Shown one piece after another: positions 1 through 5,659 of a DNA stretch of 5,659 nt. Source of the stretch: Betaproteobacteria bacterium. Its GTDB lineage: Bacteria > Pseudomonadota > Gammaproteobacteria > Burkholderiales > JAHFRG01. The translations under genes and the position numbers were made by a program. The notes under the pieces are model-generated. The model was not told the DNA's origin. It saw only the letters and a list, made by a program, of their open reading frames with translations, and did not search any database. Position 1 is the first letter of the stretch. Each line of letters opens with the position of its first letter. The DNA lies in assembly GCA_023258935.1 (NCBI GenBank), contig JAHFRG010000003.1, positions 33,243 to 38,901 on the forward strand. The letters run 5' to 3'.

Positions 1-1337
1 ATGCGCGCCTCGCGGCAGTGGAAGACTGGCTTCCCGAAGCAGGCGCGCAGGAAATGGAAACGATGGGAAAACCCGACGAGCTTGCCACCATCATCTACAC
101 GTCCGGCACCACCGGGAAGCCCAAGGGAGTGATGTTGAGTCATCTGAATATATTATCGGACGTGCACGATTCACTGCGAACCTTGCAGTTGCCGCGCGGC
201 TCGCTGTTCCTCTCATTCCTGCCGCTGTCGCATACTTTCGAGCGCACTGTCGGCTATTACCTGGCGGTCATGGCGGGCTCGACCGTTGCTTATGCACGTT
301 CCATACCGCTGCTGGTCGAAGACCTGCAGAGCATCCGGCCCACGGTCCTGGTCTCGGTGCCGCGCATTTATGAAAGGATATATGCTGCAATCAAGGTCAA
401 GCTGCAGGAGGGGACTGCATTCAGGCGGCGCCTGTTTGATTTGACCGTGGCAGTCGGCTGGAGCCGCTTCGAATACTTGCAGAAGCGGGGCCCGTGGCGG
501 TTTGCGCATTTGCTATGGCCGCTGTTGAATCATCTGGTGGCAGCCAGGGTCACGGCAAGATTGGGAGGCAGATTGCAAACCGCGTTAAGCGGCGGTGCCG
601 CACTGATGCCAGAAATCTCCAGGGTCTTTATCGCCATGGGCGTGCCGATTTTACAAGGCTATGGTTTGACCGAGACCAGCCCGGTGGTGTGCGTAAACCG
701 CATTCATGATAATGTTCCAGCGAGTATCGGACCTACCATACCCAATGTAGAAGTGCGCATCGGTGAAAACAATGCATTGCTGGTGAAAGGCCCCAACGTC
801 ATGCTCGGTTACTGGAATAACCCTGAAGCCACCAAGGCGATGATTGCCCCTGATGGCTGGCTCAACACCGGGGATACCGCGCACATTGATGAGTCTGGCA
901 AGGTCTACATCACCGGCCGCTTGAAAGAGATCATCGTCATGTCGAACGCAGAAAAAGTTCCGCCATTCGACATGGAAGCGGCGATAGCCCGTGATTCCCT
1001 GTTCGAGCAGATCATGGTTATCGGCGATGCGCGTCCTTATCTTGCTGTGCTCGCGGTGTTGAATGAAGGGCAATGGAAAGAAGCCGCAGTGGAGGCGGGC
1101 ATTGATGCGCTGGCGCCGGCCGCCTTGCAAAGCGAGGGTGCCGAACAGCTGGTGCTCACGCGAATTGCGCGGCAACTGCGCGATTTTCCTGGCTATGCGC
1201 AGGTGCGCCGCGCGGCGCTCACGCTGGAGCCGTGGAGCGTTGAGAACGGCCTGCTCACACCCACTATGAAGCTGCGCCGGTTACAGGTGATGGAGTATTA
1301 CAAAATGCAGATTGCCAAGCTTTATGAAGGGCATTGA
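1..1337 (+). CDS. Long-chain acyl-CoA synthetase (AMP-forming), 5'-truncated by the window edge
   Basis: This enzyme activates a fatty acid with ATP and CoA, through an acyl-adenylate, to give acyl-CoA in the cytoplasm. The reading frame is open from base 3, and GTG at 18 is only an internal codon. About 444 residues are visible against roughly 600 for the FadD15/ACSL-like family, so about 150 N-terminal residues are missing. Counting from codon 18, the ANL-superfamily motifs appear in order: the ATP-binding loop YTSGTTGKPKG at residues 27-37 (from about base 96), GYGLTETSP near base 654, GWLNTGD near base 855, GRLKEII near base 915, and the C-terminal LLTPTMKLRR near base 1251, whose Lys is the likely adenylation lysine. 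The stop is TGA at 1335-1337. The form of the GRLKEII and LLTPTMK motifs favours a long-chain synthetase over acetyl-CoA synthetase or FadD proper. One oddity is NAEKVPP where NGEKVPP is expected. The family call is firm; chain-length preference cannot be read from the sequence. Confidence 0.93.
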   Translation, partial: ARLAAVEDWLPEAGAQEMETMGKPDELATIIYTSGTTGKPKGVMLSHLNILSDVHDSLRTLQLPRGSLFLSFLPLSHTFERTVGYYLAVMAGSTVAYARSIPLLVEDLQSIRPTVLVSVPRIYERIYAAIKVKLQEGTAFRRRLFDLTVAVGWSRFEYLQKRGPWRFAHLLWPLLNHLVAARVTARLGGRLQTALSGGAALMPEISRVFIAMGVPILQGYGLTETSPVVCVNRIHDNVPASIGPTIPNVEVRIGENNALLVKGPNVMLGYWNNPEATKAMIAPDGWLNTGDTAHIDESGKVYITGRLKEIIVMSNAEKVPPFDMEAAIARDSLFEQIMVIGDARPYLAVLAVLNEGQWKEAAVEAGIDALAPAALQSEGAEQLVLTRIARQLRDFPGYAQVRRAALTLEPWSVENGLLTPTMKLRRLQVMEYYKMQIAKLYEGH

Positions 1338-1340
1338 AAT

Positions 1341-1742
1341 ATGGCTGATACCGAAAAAGTTGCGCTGCCGCACGACAAGCAACCCGCATTGCGGGTAGTG
1401 CCTATGCCTTCGGATGCGAACTTCGTCGGTGATATCTTCGGCGGCTGGATCATGTCGCAGGTGGATATCGCAGGGAGCATACCGGCGATGCGCCGCGCGC
1501 GAGGGCGGGTGGCCACTGTGGCGGTGAATTCATTTTCGTTCAAGCAGCCGGTTTTTGTAGGCGATTTGGTAAGCCTGTACGCTGACATCGTGCGCGTCGG
1601 GCGCACGTCCATCACGGTTGATGTAGAAGTGTTTGCCCAGCGCAGGCCGCAGGAAATCGAATGTGTGAAGGTGACCGAGGCGACGCTGACTTATGTGGCA
1701 GTGGATGAGAACAGGAAGCCGCGGGTTGTGCCGCCGGAATGA
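1341..1742 (+). CDS. YciA-type acyl-CoA thioesterase (hotdog fold)
   Basis: This protein hydrolyses acyl-CoA to free acid and CoA in the cytoplasm. It has 133 residues, the usual length for YciA proteins. The diagnostic block GDIFGGWIMSQVDIAG spans residues 30-45; Asp42 aligns with the catalytic Asp44 of Haemophilus HI0827/YciA. Later segments (FSFKQPVFVGD, then a strand with DVEVFAQR, then ATLTYVAVDENRKPR near the C-terminus) follow the rest of the single hotdog domain. The start is well fixed: the upstream gene's TGA at 1335-1337 is in the same frame, ATG at 1341 follows one codon later, and an AAGGG Shine-Dalgarno-like run lies at 1327-1331. The 3-nt gap implies cotranscription and probably coupled translation with the acyl-CoA synthetase. 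Pairing a synthetase with a thioesterase suggests a safety valve that recycles CoA when acyl-CoA builds up; that role is inferred. YciA relatives have broad acyl-CoA range, so the substrate is not predicted. Confidence 0.93.
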   Translation: MADTEKVALPHDKQPALRVVPMPSDANFVGDIFGGWIMSQVDIAGSIPAMRRARGRVATVAVNSFSFKQPVFVGDLVSLYADIVRVGRTSITVDVEVFAQRRPQEIECVKVTEATLTYVAVDENRKPRVVPPE

Positions 1743-1757
1743 TGTTAAACAGGCTTT

Positions 1758-1787
1758 TTTCTTCCATTGAGCAGCGGACTTTATATT
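1758..1787 (+). promoter_or_regulatory. Weak candidate sigma-70 promoter upstream of fadL
   Basis: The gap between the thioesterase and fadL is 104 nt, much longer than the other gaps, and AT-rich in its middle. TATATT at 1782-1787 matches the -10 consensus at 5 of 6 positions. The best -35 at workable spacing is the poor TTTCTT at 1758-1763 (18-nt spacer). TTGAGC at 1767-1772 is a better -35 hexamer but lies only 9 nt from that -10. This would give fadL its own start site in addition to readthrough from upstream. It rests on pattern alone. Confidence 0.22.
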
Positions 1788-1805
1788 AAAATGTCAACTA
1801 AAGTC
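1777..1805. promoter_or_regulatory. Inverted repeat, possible operator upstream of fadL
   Basis: GACTTTA at 1777-1783 and TAAAGTC at 1799-1805 are perfect 7-bp inverted arms separated by 15 nt. Their centres are 22 bp apart, about two helical turns, which suits a dimeric DNA-binding regulator. The left arm overlaps the candidate -10 element, so a bound protein could block initiation. The spaced arms do not look like a terminator: the stem is AT-rich and no T-run follows. No regulator family is assigned; fatty-acid operons are often under FadR- or PsrA-type TetR/GntR control, but I cannot match this site to either. Confidence 0.25.
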
Positions 1806-1846
1806 TCCCGGCGGGTTTATCAAGGTCCTTGCATTAGAAATTAATA

Positions 1847-3157
1847 ATGAAAAAAACAAAGTTTTTATACATATCAGCTGCCGGTCTGGCCGCAGTGCTT
1901 GGCGGGTTGGCAGGCGGCGTCTTTGCAGCAGGATTTGCCCTGAACGAGCAGAGCGGGAGCGGGGTGGGCGTCGCTTTTGCGGGCAGCGCGGCAAGCGGCG
2001 AGGATGCGAGCACGGTTTTTTACAACCCTGCTGCCATGGTCCGGATATCCGGCACCCTGTTATCGGTGGGTGTTCATGGCGTCATACCCAACCTGACATT
2101 CAATAATCAGGGCTCGTTCACCGGCCCGCAGGGAGGTCCCTTTGTTCCCCTCACCGGGGGTAATGGCGGCGATCCAGGCAAAGGGTTGGTTGTTCCCAAT
2201 TTTTATCTGGTTACCGATATCACGCCCAACATCAAGTATGGTTTCGGCGCGAGCGCGCCGTTCGGGTTGCACACGCAGTATAACGGCGACTGGGTAGGAC
2301 GATACCAGGCGTTGAAGAGCGAGCTCAAATCATACAATCTTAACCCCAGCCTGGCGTACAAGGTGAACGATCAAGTATCGTTCGGAGCGGGTTTCAACGC
2401 TCAGTACATCAACGCGAATCTCACTAAGGCCATCGATTTTGGTTTGCTTTCCGGTGGTGTATCGCAATCTGCGGACGGCTCAGTCGGAGTTTCGGGACAC
2501 AGCTGGGCCTTTGGCTACAATCTCGGCGCGCTGTTCCAGTTTCCCACTGATACTCGCATAGGTCTCGCTTATCGTTCGATGGTTCACCAAACGCTGGAGG
2601 GGAGCGCTTCCTTTACCAATGTGCCTGCTGCCTTATCGGCCGACCCGCGCTTTGCCAATAGCAAAATGACAGCGGCGGTGACGCTGCCGGACTCCGCTTC
2701 CTTGAGCGCGGTGCAAGAAATCGGCGACAAATGGGAATTGATGAGCGATGTGACTTTTACCCGCTGGAGCCATTTCAATCAGCTGGCATTCGTCCTTGCC
2801 AACGGGCAGACCAGCGTCACGACGGAAAACTGGCGCAACACTTTCCGCGGCTCGCTTGGCGCATCTTACCGCTACAGCGATAGCTTGAAACTCCGCGCCG
2901 GTGCCGGCTTCGACCAAAGCCCGGTCAGGAACGCATTCCGCACAGCGGCCATACCCGACAATCATCGCAAGATTCTCGCGGCGGGCGCGAATTACAAGGT
3001 TTCCAAGGTCGATTCGGTGGATTTTGCCTACCAGCACCTTTTTGTCAACGACTCCTCGATCAACAACAACCAACTTGCGACCGGCGGCGGACAATTGACC
3101 GGCAACTACAATTTGGACGTGAATATCCTGAGCCTGCAGTACAACCACGAATTCTAG
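1847..3157 (+). CDS. fadL: FadL/OmpP1/TodX-family outer-membrane transporter
   Basis: This is an outer-membrane beta-barrel that lets long-chain fatty acids or other hydrophobic compounds enter the cell. The 436 residues fit the family. Residues 1-27 form a signal peptide: KKTK at the N-terminus, a hydrophobic Ala/Gly/Leu core, then VFA, with likely cleavage before AGFALNEQ. That mature start corresponds to the AGFQLNE-type N-terminus of FadL, where the hatch begins. FYNPAAM at residues 58-64 is the conserved NPA segment. VPNFY (116-120), APFGL (137-141), DWVGRY (148-153) and NPSLAYKV shortly after are typical family blocks. The rest alternates polar and apolar residues as barrel strands do and ends in YNHEF, the terminal Phe being the usual BAM recognition signal. 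The start is fixed by an in-frame TAG at 1835-1837. There is no good Shine-Dalgarno near the ATG, but the leader is AT-rich and the first codons are A-rich. Family members also import aromatics such as toluene; here the neighbours favour fatty acids. Confidence 0.93.
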   Translation: MKKTKFLYISAAGLAAVLGGLAGGVFAAGFALNEQSGSGVGVAFAGSAASGEDASTVFYNPAAMVRISGTLLSVGVHGVIPNLTFNNQGSFTGPQGGPFVPLTGGNGGDPGKGLVVPNFYLVTDITPNIKYGFGASAPFGLHTQYNGDWVGRYQALKSELKSYNLNPSLAYKVNDQVSFGAGFNAQYINANLTKAIDFGLLSGGVSQSADGSVGVSGHSWAFGYNLGALFQFPTDTRIGLAYRSMVHQTLEGSASFTNVPAALSADPRFANSKMTAAVTLPDSASLSAVQEIGDKWELMSDVTFTRWSHFNQLAFVLANGQTSVTTENWRNTFRGSLGASYRYSDSLKLRAGAGFDQSPVRNAFRTAAIPDNHRKILAAGANYKVSKVDSVDFAYQHLFVNDSSINNNQLATGGGQLTGNYNLDVNILSLQYNHEF

Positions 3158-3185
3158 AGCTTAAACCGGCGGCGCAAGAGCAATC

Positions 3186-5659
3186 ATGTCACGAGACTCG
3201 CCTTTTATCGTGCGCAAAGTGGCAGTGCTGGGCGCAGGCGTGATGGGCGCGCAGATTGCCGCGCACCTGGCAAACGCAAATGTCGAGGCGGTTCTGTTCG
3301 AGCTGGCCGCCAAAGAGGGCGCGCCTGACGCCAATGTGCAGAAAGCGGTGGACAATCTCAAAAAACTCGAGCCGAGTCCGCTGTCAACGCCTTCCCGCGC
3401 GTCTTATATCCGCCAGGCTAATTACGACCAGAATCTGGAGCTGCTCCGGGAGTGCGACATCGTGATAGAAGCGATTTCCGAGCGCATGGACTGGAAAGCG
3501 GATTTGTACCGGAAAGTCGCGCCTTACTTAAGCGACCAGACGATTTTTGCCAGCAACACCTCAGGTCTTTCCATCAACAGGCTGGCCCAGGCATTCCCGG
3601 AAACTATCCGCCACCGCTTCTGCGGTGTGCATTTCTTCAATCCGCCGCGTTACATGCATCTGGTGGAGCTGATTCCCTGCGACGCGACTGCTCCAAAGTT
3701 GCTCGATCAGCTGGAGACTTTCCTGGTGACGACTCTTGGTAAAGGCGTGATCCGGGCGAAAGATACGCCGAACTTCATTGCCAACCGCGTCGGTGTTTTC
3801 GGAATGCTGACGACGATTCATTACACTCGGCAATTTGGCCTGGGCTTCGATGTGGTGGATGCCTTGACGGGACCGATCATCGGCCGCCCGAAAAGCGCGA
3901 CATTCCGCACCGCCGATGTGGTGGGGCTCGATACCTTCGCGCATGTGATCAACACCATGCGTGATACGCTGCCGGATGATCCCTGGCACAAATACTACGA
4001 AGTCCCGGCGTGGCTGAAGGGTCTAATCGACAAAGGCGCGCTTGGGCAAAAAACCAAGGTCGGTGTTTACCGCAAAATCGGCAACGACATTCACGTGCTG
4101 GATATCTCCAAAGGCGGCTACCGCCTGGCCGAAGGAGCGGTTGATGATGAAGTCAGGCAAATTCTAAAAAACAAAAACGTTCAGGAGAAATTCGCACAGC
4201 TTCGCACCAATTCCAATCCGCAAGCGCAGTTCCTGTGGACGATTTTCCGCGAAGCGTTTCATTACTGCGCGGTGCATCTGGAGAGCATTGCAAATAACGC
4301 GCGCGACTTGGATTTGGCGTTGCGTTGGGGTTTCGGTTGGGAGCGCGGACCTTTTGAGACCTGGCAGGCGGCAGGCTGGAGCCAGATCGCAAACTGGATA
4401 AACGAGGATATCGCTGCGGGCAAGACCATGGCTTCGGAGCCTTTGCCTGAATGGGTGCTGGAACCCGGGCGCACCGGCGTGCATGGAGCTAAAGGTTCAT
4501 ATTCGCCCGCGCAAAAAACCATCAAGCCCCGCTCCATGCTCCCGGTTTACCGGCGGCAACTCTTTCCTGATGCGCTGCTCGGCGAAGAACGAAAATACGG
4601 CGACCCCATTTTCGAGACCGACGCTGTACGCATGTGGCATACCGAAGACGACATCGCCATCGTCAGCTTTAAGAGCAAAATGCATACGATAGGCGACGAC
4701 GTGCTGGAGGGCGTGCTGCAGGCAATCGAGGAAGCCGAGCGCAGCTACCAGGGGCTGGTAATCTGGCAAACCGAGCCGCCGTTTTCGCTGGGTGCAAATT
4801 TGACGCAAATGGGCGGCTCGAAGAGCGGGGAAAAACCCTCTGCGTTCGACGCCACGCTCAAGAAATTAAAACGCGCCACATCGTCACTGGTTTTAAAAGC
4901 GGCACACAAGTTACATGTCGCGGATGCGCTGATGGCGGGCAAACTGGCCCAGGTCGAAACCATGGTGGCGCAATTCCAGGAGACCACGCAGGCATTGAAA
5001 TACTCGACCATCCCCACGGTGGCGGCGGTGGATGGAATGGCTCTGGGCGGTGGCTGCGAGTTCATCATGCACTGCGACCGTGCAGTGGCATCGCTTGAAA
5101 GTTATATCGGATTGGTGGAAGCAGGGGTGGGTTTGCTGCCAGGTGGAGGCGGCTGCAAGGAATTTGCGTTGAGGGCGGTAATGGATGCCAAAGGCGGCAA
5201 TACCTTTCCGTTCCTGCAAAAGTACTTCGAGGCAGTTGCCATGGCGCAAGTCGGCAAGAGCGCCGAACACGCCAAGGAGATTGGCTATCTTCGCGGCTGC
5301 GACAAGGTAGTGATGAACCGGTTCGAGCTCCTGCATGTCGCCAAGGCTGAAGTGCGCGCGCTGGCCGAAGCGGGTTACCGGCCGCCGCTCAAGGCGGCGA
5401 ATATTCCTGTCGCGGGAAAAAGCGCCGTTGCCACCTTCAAGATGGCGATGACCAATATGCTCGAAGGCGGATTCATATCCGAGCATGACTATTTAATAGG
5501 TTCGAAAATCGCGCACGTGTTGTGCGGCGGCGACATCGAGCCCGGCAGCCTGGTGGATGAGCAATGGTTCCTGGATTTGGAGAGGGAAGCTTTCATCGAA
5601 CTATTGTCGACTGAAAAAACACAGGCACGCATAGAGTACACGCTGAAGACCGGCAAACC
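3186..5659 (+). CDS. fadN: FadN-type 3-hydroxyacyl-CoA dehydrogenase / enoyl-CoA hydratase, 3' end cut by the window edge
   Basis: This bifunctional beta-oxidation enzyme hydrates trans-2-enoyl-CoA and oxidises the resulting 3-hydroxyacyl-CoA with NAD. I translated 824 codons with no stop. Domain order is dehydrogenase then hydratase, as in Bacillus FadN and opposite to FadB/FadJ. The Rossmann motif GAGVMG is at residues 16-21 and NTSGLS at 124-129. His149 in HFFNPP and Glu161 have the 12-residue spacing of the catalytic dyad; Asn200 lies in NFIANR. Dehydrogenase C-terminal domains cover about 196-300 and 345-440. The crotonase domain runs about 479-690: FSLGANL (533-539) and ALGGGCEF (619-626) shape the oxyanion hole, and Glu625 and Glu645 keep the 20-residue spacing of rat hydratase Glu144/Glu164, so both activities look intact. 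Residues ~540-580 appear to be an insertion. The ending TLKTGKP resembles the family terminus (LKTGKPLRN), so only a few residues are probably missing. An in-frame TAA at 3162-3164 and AAGAG at 3176-3180 support ATG 3186. It lies 28 nt after fadL, suggesting one transcript. Confidence 0.95.
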   Translation, partial: MSRDSPFIVRKVAVLGAGVMGAQIAAHLANANVEAVLFELAAKEGAPDANVQKAVDNLKKLEPSPLSTPSRASYIRQANYDQNLELLRECDIVIEAISERMDWKADLYRKVAPYLSDQTIFASNTSGLSINRLAQAFPETIRHRFCGVHFFNPPRYMHLVELIPCDATAPKLLDQLETFLVTTLGKGVIRAKDTPNFIANRVGVFGMLTTIHYTRQFGLGFDVVDALTGPIIGRPKSATFRTADVVGLDTFAHVINTMRDTLPDDPWHKYYEVPAWLKGLIDKGALGQKTKVGVYRKIGNDIHVLDISKGGYRLAEGAVDDEVRQILKNKNVQEKFAQLRTNSNPQAQFLWTIFREAFHYCAVHLESIANNARDLDLALRWGFGWERGPFETWQAAGWSQIANWINEDIAAGKTMASEPLPEWVLEPGRTGVHGAKGSYSPAQKTIKPRSMLPVYRRQLFPDALLGEERKYGDPIFETDAVRMWHTEDDIAIVSFKSKMHTIGDDVLEGVLQAIEEAERSYQGLVIWQTEPPFSLGANLTQMGGSKSGEKPSAFDATLKKLKRATSSLVLKAAHKLHVADALMAGKLAQVETMVAQFQETTQALKYSTIPTVAAVDGMALGGGCEFIMHCDRAVASLESYIGLVEAGVGLLPGGGGCKEFALRAVMDAKGGNTFPFLQKYFEAVAMAQVGKSAEHAKEIGYLRGCDKVVMNRFELLHVAKAEVRALAEAGYRPPLKAANIPVAGKSAVATFKMAMTNMLEGGFISEHDYLIGSKIAHVLCGGDIEPGSLVDEQWFLDLEREAFIELLSTEKTQARIEYTLKTGK

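Noticed and set aside
18..20. GTG at 18 as the true start of the acyl-CoA synthetase
   Set aside because: The frame is open to the left edge, and the protein would lack about 150 N-terminal residues of its family; it is a gene cut by the window edge.
651..1175. 174-codon open frame on the minus strand
   Set aside because: It is antisense to the conserved motif region of the acyl-CoA synthetase, with no domain of its own and no credible ribosome binding context.
1710..1763. Possible terminator after the thioesterase (AAGCC near 1719, GGCTTTTTT at 1753-1760)
   Set aside because: The arms are only 5 bp with a loop of about 30 nt, so the stem would be unstable despite the T-run. Readthrough into fadL cannot be excluded or shown.
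2633..3148. 171-codon open frame on the minus strand
   Set aside because: It is antisense to the barrel region of fadL; its composition looks like a mirror of the barrel codons and shows no family signature.
3080..3174. Direct repeat ACCGGCGGCG at 3080-3089 and 3165-3174
   Set aside because: It is 10 bp of simple GC-rich sequence, one copy being in fadL coding sequence. It is not flanked by any mobile-element feature and is likely chance.
3561..3989. 142-codon open frame on the minus strand
   Set aside because: It is opposite the dehydrogenase domain, which contains the catalytic His/Glu dyad on the plus strand.
4911..5486. 191-codon open frame on the minus strand
   Set aside because: It lies wholly within the hydratase half of the FadN-type gene, whose motifs and catalytic residues are clear on the plus strand. 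The minus-strand translation shows no recognisable domain and is explained by GC-rich third positions.

Overview
The window reads as a chromosomal fatty-acid utilisation cluster from a Gram-negative proteobacterium. A betaproteobacterium is the best guess, based on the style of the proteins; no rRNA or other marker gene is present to fix the taxon. An outer-membrane FadL-type beta-barrel with a signal peptide and a C-terminal Phe establishes the double membrane. The sequence is moderately GC-rich, and all four genes lie on the + strand with short gaps.

Layout: (1) 1-1337, the 3' two-thirds or more of a long-chain acyl-CoA synthetase (AMP-forming), cut by the left edge. (2) 1341-1742, a YciA-type hotdog acyl-CoA thioesterase starting 3 nt after the synthetase stop. 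(3) 1743-1846, a 104-nt AT-richer gap, the only intergenic space large enough for a promoter; it holds a weak promoter candidate and a 7-bp inverted repeat. (4) 1847-3157, a FadL/OmpP1/TodX-family outer-membrane transporter for hydrophobic substrates. (5) 3186 to the right edge, a multifunctional 3-hydroxyacyl-CoA dehydrogenase/enoyl-CoA hydratase of the FadN type (dehydrogenase first, hydratase second). It is open to the last base and probably lacks only a few C-terminal codons.

Inferred working: FadL passes long-chain fatty acids or similar hydrophobic acids across the outer membrane, and the synthetase activates them to acyl-CoA. The FadN-type protein performs the hydration and NAD-dependent oxidation steps of beta-oxidation. 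The thioesterase probably vents excess acyl-CoA to keep free CoA available. An acyl-CoA dehydrogenase and a thiolase are needed to complete the cycle and are not in the window; the region just to the right is the natural place to look.

I found no RNA gene, mobile element, CRISPR array or obviously new system. The points most worth a second look are an apparent extra segment of about 35-40 residues inside the hydratase domain of the FadN-type protein, the inverted repeat upstream of fadL, and an Ala in place of an expected Gly in the hinge-region motif of the synthetase.
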